64,000 bases of DNA from NCBI RefSeq assembly GCF_003265705.1, contig NW_020312935.1, positions 3,304,716 to 3,368,715 on the forward strand. Reading direction: 5' to 3'. Position 1 is the stretch's first letter. The number at the start of each line of letters is the position of its first letter. This stretch comes from Callorhinus ursinus (taxonomy: Eukaryota > Chordata > Mammalia > Carnivora > Otariidae). The notes under the pieces are model-generated. The model was not told the origin of the DNA, did not search any database, and saw nothing but the letters and a program-made list of their open reading frames with translations. Shown here piece by piece: positions 33,815 through 43,339 of the stretch. The translations under genes were made by a program, and so were the position numbers.

Positions 33815-34005
33815 CTGCTGCTCAATGCATGAAGAAATGCATAGTAGTCAACATTCACCGAGTGCTTTCCACGGCCATGTGCCAGGAATGGTGCCAAGTG
33901 CTTCCCATGATCTAACGTGCTCCTTTCAACTTAACAGCATTTCCCGGATGAGAAAATGCAGACTGGGGTAAGTTGAGGACCCTGTCCAAAGCAACAGCTA
34001 ATAAA
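33815..34005 (+). mobile_element. MIR SINE, sense (1 of 4)
   Basis: TAGTCAACATTCACCGAGTGC, CATGTGCCAGGAATGGTGCC, TTTCCCGGATGAGAAAATGC and ACCCTGTCCAAAGCAACAGC follow the MIR consensus. It is the first of four consecutive sense MIRs. Confidence 0.82.
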
Positions 34006-34014
34006 CCTATCAAG

Positions 34015-34195
34015 GTCTATAGCAATGCTAATAATGGCAATACTCATTATCATCAACATAACTGCAGGAGCAAACACCTGTATAATGCTTAATATAATCA
34101 AACACAGTTCAAAATGCTACATCCATATCCCCATTTCATAGATGAGCCTTGGGAGGGTTGAGGATCTTGTCCAAGGCCAGAAATGTGTCAGATTC
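34015..34195 (+). mobile_element. MIR SINE, sense (2 of 4)
   Basis: TAATAATGGCAATACTCATT, CACAGTTCAAAATGCTACATC, CCCCATTTCATAGATGAGCC and ATCTTGTCCAAGGCCAGAAATG match MIR. The upstream phrase TAGCAATGCTAATAATGG resembles that of the next copy, which is unusual for independent insertions. Confidence 0.78.
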
Positions 34196-34204
34196 TGTCA
34201 CAAT

Positions 34205-34450
34205 GCTAATCATGGTAGTATTCACAAGCATCATTATATTAACTGCAGTTGCAAACACCTGTGTAGTACCTGCCATGTGTCAAACACAGTTCCAAATGCT
34301 GTACCTATATAAACTCATTTAACACAACTTCCTCTTTTGATCCTCATTTTACAGATGAGGAAGTGTAGACTTGGGGAGGTTGAAGCCCCCGCTCAAGGTC
34401 ACACAACTCATACACGGTAGATCTGGGTTTTGAAACCTGGTATATTAGAC
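34205..34450 (+). mobile_element. MIR SINE, sense (3 of 4)
   Basis: GCTAATCATGGTAGTATTCAC, CATGTGTCAAACACAGTTCC, ATCCTCATTTTACAGATGAGG and CTCAAGGTCACACAACTCA match MIR well. Its first half closely resembles copy 2: GCAAACACCTGT(A/G) and CAAACACAGTTC(A/C)AAATGCT(A/G) occur in both. Confidence 0.88.
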
Positions 34451-34575
34451 TCCATAATGGTATGAGTAACAGCTGCTAATAATTCTCATTGTCATCACTG
34501 CCAAGGCAGTTATGGCACAAACACTCATACAGCACACAGTGTGTGTCAGGGACACACAACAGCCCTATGAGGTAG

Positions 34576-34940
34576 TGCGCTGATTAATTTTACGGGTCAG
34601 CTTGGAGGGTGATTTTGGATGAGATTAGCAAATTTAATCAGTAGACTCTGAGTAAAGCAGATTGCCCTCCATAATGTGAATGGGCCTCACCAAATCAGTT
34701 GAAGGCCTGAAGAGAACCAAAAAACCTGGCTTCCCCAGGAAAGAGGGAATTCTCAAGCAGACTGTGTTTGGATTTTATCTACATCATTGACTTTTCTGGG
34801 TATCCACCTGCTGGCCTTCGGACTGGAACTATACTCTTGGTTCTCCTGGGTGTCAAGCCTGCTGGCCCACACTGGAGATTTTGGACCCATTAGCTTTTAT
34901 AATGATGTGAGCCAGTTCCTTATAATAAACCTCCTTCTAT

Positions 34941-34980
<40 letters not shown>

Positions 34981-35018
34981 CACTGGTTCTGTTTCTCTAA
35001 AGAACCCTGATTAATGCA
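34576..35018 (+). mobile_element. Solo LTR, ERVL type (MLT2-like), with 5-bp target duplication
   Basis: The body reads TGATTAATTTTACGGGTCAGC, GTGATTTTGGATGAGATTAGC, GTAAAGCAGATTGCCCTCC, GTGAATGGGCCTCACCAAATC, GTGAGCCAGTTCCTTATAATA and TGGTTCTGTTTCTCTAAAGAA, ending CCCTGATTAATGCA. This is the familiar mammal-wide LTR that starts ...TTAATTTTATGTGTCAACTTG and ends AACCCTGACTAATACA. It starts TG, ends CA and is flanked by GGTAG at 34571-34575 and 35019-35023. No internal retroviral sequence is present. The MLT2 label is from memory. Confidence 0.82.
34943..34978. repeat. (CA)n microsatellite inside the LTR
   Basis: About 18 uninterrupted AC units occur at the position where related LTRs carry a short TA/CA stretch. 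It is a likely polymorphic marker. Confidence 0.97.
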
Positions 35019-37459
35019 GGTAGATACGATCATTATCTTCATTTTTAACAGGAGAACACAGAGACTCAGACATCAATTGGCCTGCTCAAAGCCACATGAC
35101 TACTGAATGGCCAAGCCAGCATGGAAACTGACCATCTGGCTATATCGTCTGAGTTCCTACGTGAAGTTCTCTGGAGCGATTTGCTCTATCAGTTGTGGCA
35201 TGTTTTCCTGACTGGGTGACACGAAATGAGGAGACTACAGAGGTAGCCTCCTGAAGCAGGAAAAGGAAGAGTTGGCTGGGGAGAAAGCATGTCACCTCTG
35301 GGCTTCTCCTTCTACCAAATGGCCTTTTTACCCCCTCCAGATAGCCTCTATCATTTTGGGACATTTCTCAATAATTGACAGATCAAAAGCAAAGGGACCC
35401 AATAACGTGGCTTCCTCCTATTATCATTTGATTCAACTGAAAAAGAATTCACTGACTACTTTATGCTTTTCAATAAGAGGGAACTATTCCTACCCCTACC
35501 CTACACACTCATTGAATAATTTGTGTTTCAAATACAGAATGTTCAAAATAATCCAACTACATGAAATTTCCTCTCAGCTTCCACCTGATGACAAAGGAGA
35601 AGCATGTGCACTACTATTTTTCCAAAGCTTTTCGAGTCTTCCCTGATTTCAGCAATTCCTGTGATAACATTTCTACCTTTTGGTTTACTAAACCCTTCAT
35701 TGAGAGAAAAAAAAAGCCCTCTTGATGTTCTCAGTTTAAATTTCACTTTTGCCAGATTTCCATTAATACCGGTATCTCTTTGGACCATCCAAAGTGTATT
35801 CTCTTTTGGTGGCTCATCTTTCACGTAATTTCTAAACAAAAAGACAAAAATAGACAAACGCAGCACAAAAACATGCCATGGGACCAGGTATTGGAAAAAA
35901 AAGGCATTGAAACAGACCCAAACAGAAATACAATGGTTTTATTATATGAGCCTTCAGCAGTAAAGAAGAAAGAAAAAAGCAAGGTTAGCAAAAGAAGGAA
36001 GGAAAGCAAAATGACTAACAAATGCAAAGCGCCTAAGGAAATGCTATTTTCTTTGTATGCATCAACATATGCTCAAAGAATACTTCCCAATGAGGATGTC
36101 ATTGCCTGCTCACTTCCCGTTTACAGTTATATGTAAGAGAAGCTTTTAAATCCATTTGCAGCCCCCATGGGAGTTGCAAGGAGGAAGGTGTTGACGCTAA
36201 AGTAGGAGATGCTAAGCCTGAAAGTCAAAGATATGCAAGACACAACCTCATCCACCATCCACCACTGCAGCCCAGGCTGCCCCTGCCTGGTCCAGCCTTA
36301 GCGACGGCCATGAACAGCTGGGCCACACTGGCCGGTTCACCGTGAGAGGCTCTTGGAGGCTGGTCTCTCCTTTTCTCAGATGCTTCATCACAAAGAAAGT
36401 GGATATGAAGAGGCAAACAAATTTAGGAGCTTCTAATCCAACGCAAACCCTAGGTGTTCTATCAGAGACAGCAGGTTTCGCACCCCAGGTGAAAGTTTCC
36501 GTGTGCACCTGTTTCCCATCACAATATAACCTTGAGCATCAGTGAATGTCATCTAGGAAAGCCAAACTGAATATGCAGAAAGTGTGGGGTCTTAAGCAAT
36601 AAAATCTAAAGGCAACAGGACACTGGGCTTTTCATACAGATACATGCTTCCTTTCTTGCAACCCTAGCTTCTCCATCCTTCCCTCTCTGTGTCCAGCCCT
36701 ATGCTCTCATCCCTAAGCTGTCCACCCACCTCAAGGGTCACTGCGTGGGCACTGGGTCATCCCTGCTGCCCCCGACACACAATGACCTGTTCCGTCTCTG
36801 ACCTCAAATGACTTATGTCATCTCTACCCTCCGAACTGATACCCAGTAGACACTATTTGGTATTGTTCTCAAATGGTTCCAAGTGTATGGGGTCTTTTCT
36901 ATCAAATAACACTCTGTGTACCTTCAAAGAAAGGACCTTGTCATATACTCCTTGGAGATTCTCCACCCTCACTAGATCTAATACTTGGCTGACCTCAGTA
37001 AATTCTCGCTGATAAACTGTTCACTTTGCATCCCCTCCGTGTCCATACTTCCGAAGAGTGCAATGTGTAGGACTTCACTTTCCTGCTGCCTTCCCGACCG
37101 GTAAACACAAACCCCCAAGTCATAATCTCACATAGAAATTATGGTATGCGTGGGGAAAGGAAGTGCCATTACTGGAGATGCTTTGCTTGTGTTTAGGGCT
37201 AAGAATAGGGAAAAGCTTGCAAGGATTTCCTGACCCATTTTGGTATCGGGCTCTCGGCCCTTTCATCAGAAGAGCACAGACATTTCGCTCAATCTGTGAG
37301 AATCTCTGACACAGAAAGAGGAACCTTGAGACAAGCCAGGCCTCTTTTTAATAAACACAGGAGTTGTGAGATGAGCAGGTCCAGGGTCAGGGAAGAGGTG
37401 ATACTGAATTGCATTTCTCAGCTCTGTGCTAGGGAATGAGGAGGATCCTCGTCGGCGGT

Positions 37460-37482
37460 GGGGTGGTGGGGGTGGGTGGGGG
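37460..37482 (+). other. G-quadruplex-type motif
   Basis: Four G-runs of 4, 5, 3 and 5 are separated by loops of TGGT, T and T. This satisfies the usual G4 pattern. Whether it forms in vivo is unknown. Confidence 0.8.
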
Positions 37483-37613
37483 AGATCTGGAAATAACACC
37501 CAACCACAATATTGATGGGAGGGGGTCTGATTGTTTAACTATTGCTGAGGTTCAGTAAGATCTCAAGGTAAGATTTCTAGGTTTCAGGTTTGTTTTCCCT
37601 TTAAAGAGAAGCT

Positions 37614-37641
37614 GGGGGCAGGGTGGGGGTTGGGGGGTGGG
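37614..37641 (+). other. G-quadruplex-type motif
   Basis: Five G-runs (5, 3, 5, 6, 3) have loops of 1-2 bases. It is 130 bp from another G4 motif on the same strand. Confidence 0.82.
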
Positions 37642-37739
37642 CATTGTTCTGGCTTCAGCATTAATCCTGCTTTCTTTCCGCTTGCACCTGCCCATGCTAC
37701 CTGGCAGAGCCCCCTTCCCCCCTCCAAGTTTATTTATTG

Positions 37740-38140
37740 TGGCTATTTTACCAGCTATTGGCTCAACACACTCCACTCAAATATTCATCATTTAGCTCTC
37801 GGGGTAAATCGTATTTAATCAGCACAGGAGAGAAAATAGCATAATTATAGATGCCGGATGCCATTACACTCAGAAGAAATTAAACCCTGTCTCAAGCCGA
37901 CCAGTGGTTGCTGTGATTGCATCACCACTGGGGTTACCGAGAGGTTAGTGGCCATTCGGGGCCAGCGGTACCTTGTAGGATGCCTGACCCAGAAGAGCCG
38001 TAAGGAGACACACCCATGCGCACACAGATTCATGGCATCAAAAACTCATCAAACGGCGGCCAGTAAATTAATCTTTTATTGTTCTGAGAATGTGATGAAT
38101 GAGAGAGTAATAAAGCGAGGCCCATACATGGAGATGTAGG
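37740..38140. promoter_or_regulatory. Candidate conserved non-coding element
   Basis: The repeat-free sequence carries TAAATCGTATTTAATCAGC, TAGCATAATTATAGATGCC, GTAAATTAATCTTTTATTG (a homeodomain core followed by a SOX-like ATTGTT) and GTTACCGAGAGGTTAGTGG. CpGs are retained (CGGGGCCAGCGGTACC). AT-rich transcription-factor cores in a CpG-retaining, repeat-free setting are typical of developmental enhancers. ORFs on both strands look fortuitous. Alignment to other mammals would decide. Confidence 0.35.
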
Positions 38141-38889
38141 GATGGTAGATAAATAGGCCCAGAGAATTCTAGTCCTTAAAGCTGATATAGGGAATTCCTA
38201 TTCCCAATCTTCTCCAGGGTACTTTCTGCCAATAGCCAGAGTGACATGGACAATGAAAGACAAGGAGGCAGGAAACCTTTTCAGTGAAGCAAAAGCATTC
38301 ATTTGGGGCCTGTGGGTCCTTACAGGAAATCCCACAGTCCGTGGAAGATGTAACAGAGAAGGCTAAACCAGAACCACATCAGCCCTAGTCCCAACCATAA
38401 GCAGACCTTGCCTCACATGCAAAAGTTTTCATGTCAGTATTGCTAATGAGGTGTGCTGTTTGGGGAAATCAAAAAGGGGGAAAGTTGTTAACGGAAAACC
38501 CAACAATAATATTAGCATCAGAGGCCTACCTACTTTCTGCCTCCTGGAAAAGGCTTTGGGGTCAGCTTCCAGCCCATTCACGCCCAGTGTCTGCCCAGAC
38601 ATGCCCAGGGCCACCTCCCCTTGTCCAAGTGACAGAATAAGAGATACCCTGAATCTCACAATAACGCTCTCTCTCCCCTGGCCCTAAACCCTGGGTCAGC
38701 AACCCTGTCCACCATAGAGCGCTGTTTGTAAAAATTCAAAAATGTCCAAAGATGCAATTAGGCTTTACTTATTACTGTTGGGTGACTGTTTTTGCCTTTT
38801 TTTTTTTTCCTCCCCTATTCTTTTTTCTTTTGGCTAATAATGCTTCTGAGGTTTGGATAAGTAACTAAGAGGAAGGAGATCTCCTTCTA
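38141..38889. other. Unassigned sequence in the repeat-poor block
   Basis: No recognised repeat apart from a T-run near 38797-38808. Three overlapping ORFs around 38430-38690 on both strands lack any domain. Confidence 0.45.
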
Positions 38890-39270
38890 GTCCATCCTGC
38901 TGCCGACAATTAAGAAACCTCAAAGTAATTTTTGAAAATGTCAGCGTCTCATTTAGCAAAAGGATAAATAATAAATGAAGCATAATCACTGTCCTGAGCT
39001 GGTGGTACAGCTTCGTGGTGTCATTAGTAAACTAACGGTATAATATCTTTGTGTCACAGTTTAATTATATCTTGTAATTAGTTTCAGCAATGGATTGCAT
39101 AGAGTCAGGCCCCCTGAGCTAAACAAAAGGTAATAGAACTTTCAGCGCCCCTGCATAAATCAATTATGAAAGTGTCCTGCGTTATTTGAAGCTTGTTTGC
39201 TGTAATTTTATGCACCAAGCTGAACTGGTCCTTCTTGCCCACGGAGGGCACTTTATGCCACCCTCCAACC
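38890..39270. promoter_or_regulatory. Candidate enhancer with homeodomain and PBX-HOX-type sites
   Basis: The block contains TTTAATTATATCTTGTAATTA (two TAATTA cores within 20 bp), GCTAAACAAAAGG (forkhead core TAAACA), TGCATAAATCAATTATG (complement contains TGATTTAT, a PBX-HOX composite site, followed by a further ATTA core) and AGCGTCTCATTTAGC. It is free of repeats and keeps an even, non-drifting texture. It is the strongest enhancer-like stretch in the window. Target gene unknown. Confidence 0.4.
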
Positions 39271-40190
39271 GAGGCTTGCCTGCAGCTGAGCCTGCTGTTG
39301 GGCCCACACGCAGCGTGGCCTGCTTGGTGCATCTGTCAGTATACGCTCAGCAGTAAATGCCACGAAAGGGGTGAGGAGCGGAAGGGGAGGGGAGCTGTGT
39401 TGGGGTTGCGGGGTGGTGGGCGGGGGGAAGAGATGTGTGAGGACTGGAGCAGGTAATAGATGCACCATGCACAGGAGAGCAGGGGATAAAATGGGAAAAG
39501 ATGTGAGGCTCTGGGAGAATGATTCTTTATGCTTCCCTGAACAAAGACGAGAAGGTTAGGAGCATCAGAGGCCAAGCAACGTTGATGAATATGGGCAGGC
39601 GGACACGACACATGTCCCTTTATCATTTGTCCTTTCAACATCCCTGCTCTCCCCACGCGGTTGGAATTGGAACCGGCGCAGGTTACTTGGCAATAGGGAA
39701 CGGAGAAGGAGAATCCACATCTTTAATTGGGTCTAATTCGGGTCCTACCGAGCTCAGAAACTGTAAAGGGCTTCCGAGCATAGTTGAGGGCTTAGCTATG
39801 GTCACCAGGCCTGTGCGGGAGAGTCACGGAGTCCCTGCTGGGGGAAGCTAAGAAGAAACTCAGGGGCGGGGGGTTGGTTAAGTCCAAATGCCACCAATAT
39901 GTGTGATCCCGTCCCTTTTTTGATCAAACTGCAAGGCATAGCAGAGGGTGGGGGTGGGGTCCACATTCAAAGTCCTCATCAAGTCGTCTTTGAAAGTAAG
40001 TCTAGTGCCACGCTGGCCTTTCTGTTTATACAACAATTTACAGGTTTAAACGAAACCCTGCTTGAAAAAGCAGACTGAATCTTCCTATTGTGAGCACTTC
40101 AGCAAATTTAACAAAAGAAAGAGCCCAGGCAAGGAAGAGAAAGAGAAGGGGGTGGGGGGGAAGGTCCAGTCCTCAGACTGGTGTGCTGCA
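39271..40190. other. GC-richer part of the repeat-poor block, with a G4 motif
   Basis: No repeat named. G-runs of 4, 4, 3 and 6 at 39402-39427 fit a G-quadruplex pattern. Part of the sequence (39,980-40,120: TCAAGTCGTCTTTGAAAGTA, TTACAGGTTTAAACGAAACC) may also be conserved. ORFs on both strands have no domain. Confidence 0.4.
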
Positions 40191-40199
40191 ATCTGGCTG

Positions 40200-40237
40200 G
40201 TTGCTATGGCGACGTGATGGCTTGTTCACATGGCAAC
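40200..40237 (+). promoter_or_regulatory. Two RFX X-box-like motifs in tandem
   Basis: GTTGCTATGGCGAC at 40200-40213 and GTTCACATGGCAAC at 40224-40237 each differ by two bases from the palindromic RFX site GTTGCCATGGCAAC. They lie 24 bp apart, centre to centre, on the same strand. RFX factors bind X-boxes, classically in promoters of ciliary and MHC class II genes, and also in enhancers. A GACGTGATG between them resembles a partial CRE. The match is by eye. Confidence 0.4.
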
Positions 40238-41559
40238 ATACCTTAGGTCCACTATTAAAATGATGAGAGTGAACTCGGTTGCATTAAGGAGAGCGTGCCG
40301 TATGCTAAAGCAAGTCTTTATCTCCAGAGAGAGCTGGACAGAGACTAGCAACCAGTACAAATGAGGGAGAAAAGAAGGAGGAGAAGGTTGGAGGTCCGGA
40401 AGAGGCAAAAACCACAGGGATACCACAAGTGAAAAGAAAGATCTTCAGCTCTGTGTCTAAATTGAGGGCCTGATATTCAGAAGACAGACAGTGAGTCTTG
40501 TTTGATTCGGAATTCACCATCCAAATCAACCCATTGGGCTAATGACTCCTTATTTAAAAAACACAGTCCAAATGAACCTGCGGTCCCTTGGCTCCAGAAA
40601 ACATCAACAGTGATCTGAACCAAACCCACGAGCTCCCGCCGTAACGAATAGCTCAGCTACAGCCACTTAAATAAAATACTCTAATAACAGCGAAGGCGGC
40701 AAATTACACAGCATTTATTTATTGAATATGAAAGTCCATCGACAGCCACAGATCCCCATCATATCACTTCAGAGTTAGTGGGGAACATTTCCTTTGGAAA
40801 TCTGGTTTCAGGTTTCCTTTAATGTGGTGACAAATTTTTTTCCCCTGCTGACGTCGAGGGGTGGCGATAATTCTGCGGATATTATCCCCACAACCCTTCC
40901 CCCCCTACCTGCGCTTGATTTCTGTCCGCTGTTGAGCAAGTACTGCTATACTGCTATGGCATACAGACAAGAAAGCCAGGGATTACAGGGCTACATAATC
41001 CCACTGCGGGCTCCAAGTGATACTATAAACCATCTGTGAGATGACTGAACCCCCAAATTCCCACTCCCCTCGCTCATTCCGTCCCCCTTCCCACCTCTCT
41101 ATGGTTATGGCTGGCCATGCTTTATTAAAAAATCTCATTACCATAAAGTCTGTGGCCTCACAAGCCACAAAAGTCTCCGGCTTCGGAAACAGGATGCGGC
41201 AGAAAGATGAGCTTGGCATCATCACTTTTTTTTAATGACAATCGTCCTCAGTTCTACATGTCAGCCACTGGCCTGGTACCTACTTTATGCCAATGCTCTG
41301 GATGCATGGGCACCAGCAGAGGGGGACCTGGGACCCAGGAGCCCTTGGCCTGGCAGAGGAGAGGGGACATGCAGCTCTGACAGCAGCGGAGACGAGTACT
41401 AGGACAGAGAGCAAAGCCAATTTCTGTCGCTCCACTCCAAACACCAGGTTTTCCTCAGTCTCAGGCTGAGAAACAGCACTCTTTCATATTTCTTAGGGTC
41501 CTATAACATGCTTTGGCTTCCTCATAAATCTATATAAACAAACCCAGTGCGGGGAGGCC
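40238..41559. other. Repeat-poor block, right part
   Basis: No transposon recognised. GTCTGTGGCCTCACAAGCCACA near 41149-41170 has inverted RUNX-like cores. ORFs on both strands (40983-41235) show no domain. Confidence 0.4.
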
Positions 41560-41740
41560 ATGCTTTGTCACTAGCTAGCTGGCTGACCTCTCCAAGCCTC
41601 CGTTTTCTGATCTGAAAAATGGGAGCATAAGAGTACCTGACCTCCTCAGATTGGTGGTGGAATTAAATGAGGTAATAGTTGTAAATGGATATGCTCGATC
41701 CAGGGCATTTACATTTTATGAATTGTCACTACTCCCTGTT
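41560..41740 (-). mobile_element. MIR SINE, antisense
   Basis: CTAGCTAGCTGGCTGACCTCT, CCAAGCCTCCGTTTTCTGATC, TGAAAAATGGGAGCATAAG, GGTGGAATTAAATGAGGTAAT and CCAGGGCATTTACATTTTATG follow the MIR complement. It marks the right end of the repeat-poor block. Confidence 0.88.
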
Positions 41741-43116
41741 GACCTAGCCAGACTGTGGCAGGCAGTGTTAATCCCATTGCTACTTTAGCAACAGAGAAAA
41801 GCATAATTTTCAGATGTGAAACTCTTAACCAAGAGGCCAACAGACTTTTTTTTTTTTTTTTTTAACCTGTTTTGGAAGAGTCCAGTGCAGAACACAGCTC
41901 GGATATATTTGTTCCAGAACTTTCTTTTCTGGATGCCCCCCGGGGAGGCAGGCCTGGTAGGCAGCTCAACTTGCCCTCCTCTGCTAGACACCTTTCATTT
42001 TGTTTTGTATTTTGACTACTGACAAAATAGCAGCTTTGTCCCTCTCCCCAGAATGGTGGGGAAGCGTCTCCTCATAAGCATGGTAAACTATATGCAAAAA
42101 AAAAGAAGAGGGAGACCTTCTGGTGTCTATCAGCTTTCCATGACAGCTACGCTCACGTTCCCTCCTGAGGACCGAAATAACTACAAAGTGTACGAAATCG
42201 TTAAGTGCATAAAAACCCCAGAGGTAGAGGCTGGAAATAAAACTCGTGATTTCCCAACCAAAAGGCATCAAAGTCCAGCCCGCACAGTTCATTTGGCTTC
42301 CCTGCACTTGGTGCCGGCACATCTGCCTCTGCTCAGTAAGCAGGCAGCGCTGGTCATGTGCACCCAGCTCGAAGAGGGAGGGAGGCCCCAAGACCTGCCG
42401 GTGGACCGGTCCGGGGCTCATAATAAAGACAGGGAAGTGTAGGGGGAGCCCAGACACAGATGAAATCAGTCAGAAAGCGCTGAAAAGGGAGAAGACATCT
42501 GAATCCTCATGACTGTTTTTTGCAGCTTATGATATACTTTTCACACGTTTAATGGCGAGGCAGCTAGGTTTAAAGAAACTTCCCCATTTAAATGTGCCAT
42601 AACAGAATAGTAAGGTTATACAGCATGTCGTGATGTACGATTCCATCAGGTAGCATGGTGATAGGAAGATGCTGAAATGTGAGGAGGAAATTTAGAAAGG
42701 GACATCCTCCTGCCACTGTCGAGCAAACACAGGAATGTCATGTGGCTTCTGGTATAGGCAGACTTCCTCTCGGTTTCCAATCTTCTTCGACAGGCCTTGA
42801 TTTGGGAAGTGTTTTTTAGGAAGAATTCCAACAGAAAACACTGAACTCCTGATGTGTTCTGGGAGCTCTGCTGAGTGCTCCAACCATGTAGCATCCAGTT
42901 GTCTCGACCATTCTAAGGCCTGCCTCTACACTCATTCACTCTCTTTACCGAATACCTACAAATGCTTACAGTCTTGCTAAGTGTATTTCAACATACTCTT
43001 CGTATGAAAAAGTTTCTACCTCCTAGGACTTTATATTTTAGTTGGAAAATAAGGTGTTCATATGTGCAAAGAAATATGCTATTTTAAAAAATCAAGGCTA
43101 AAAATTAAAGTTAGAT
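41741..43116. other. Unassigned sequence
   Basis: Contains a T-run of 18 at about 41847-41864, which could be the tail of an unrecognised antisense retroelement. ORFs up to 157 codons (minus, 41984-42457) overlap plus-strand ORFs of similar length and have no domain. Confidence 0.4.
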
Positions 43117-43335
43117 CAGGGGTTGGCAGATTACTGCCTGTGGGTCCAAACTGGGCTGCTCCTTGTGTCTGTAAATAAAGTTTTATTGGAACACAGTCAC
43201 GCCCTTTCATTTTACATTTTGTCTATGGATACTTTCTCCCTACAATGGCAGAGATGAATAGTTTCTAGAGACACCGTATGGTCCATCTAAAATAGTCACT
43301 ACTAGTCTTTTACCAAAAGAGTTGGTCAACCCCTA
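43117..43335 (-). mobile_element. hAT-Charlie MITE (MER3-like), antisense, both ends present
   Basis: Starts CAGGGGTTGGCAGATTACTG and ends GAGTTGGTCAACCCCTA, giving imperfect terminal inverted repeats. Inside, AATAAAGTTTTATTGGAAC, ACAGTCACGCCCTTTCATT and TGTCTATGGATACTTTCTCC match the family complement. The flanks AGTTAGAT and GTTGAGAT may be a worn 8-bp target duplication, the length expected for hAT elements. Confidence 0.9.
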
Positions 43336-43339
43336 GTTG

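Larger units (their letters stand above)
34480..35150 (+). mobile_element. MIR SINE, sense (4 of 4), split by an LTR
   Basis: The left half (34480-34575) ends ...CAACAGCCCTATGAGGTAG. The right half resumes at 35024 with ATACGATCATTATCTTCATT, AACAGGAGAACACAGAGACTC and GGCCTGCTCAAAGCCACATGAC. Joining across the LTR restores the usual MIR phrase CCCTATGAGGTAGATAC...ATTATC. Confidence 0.88.
35151..37739. other. Repeat-poor block, left part
   Basis: No transposon is recognised. ORFs up to 124 codons are present but lack domains; the Lys-rich one at 35780-36136 comes from A-rich sequence. Two G-rich motifs with quadruplex potential lie at its right end (37460-37482 and 37614-37641). Confidence 0.45.

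Noticed and set aside
35780..36136. 118-codon ORF with a basic Lys-rich segment
   Set aside because: The Lys-rich part comes from an A-rich stretch; no nuclear localisation context, domain or conservation can be shown.
39270..40200. CpG island or promoter
   Set aside because: GC is raised and G-runs are present, but CpG pairs are sparse and no TATA or initiator arrangement with a following exon can be supported.
41984..42457. 157-codon minus-strand ORF facing a 129-codon plus-strand ORF
   Set aside because: Two long overlapping ORFs on opposite strands with no domain on either; neither can be supported.
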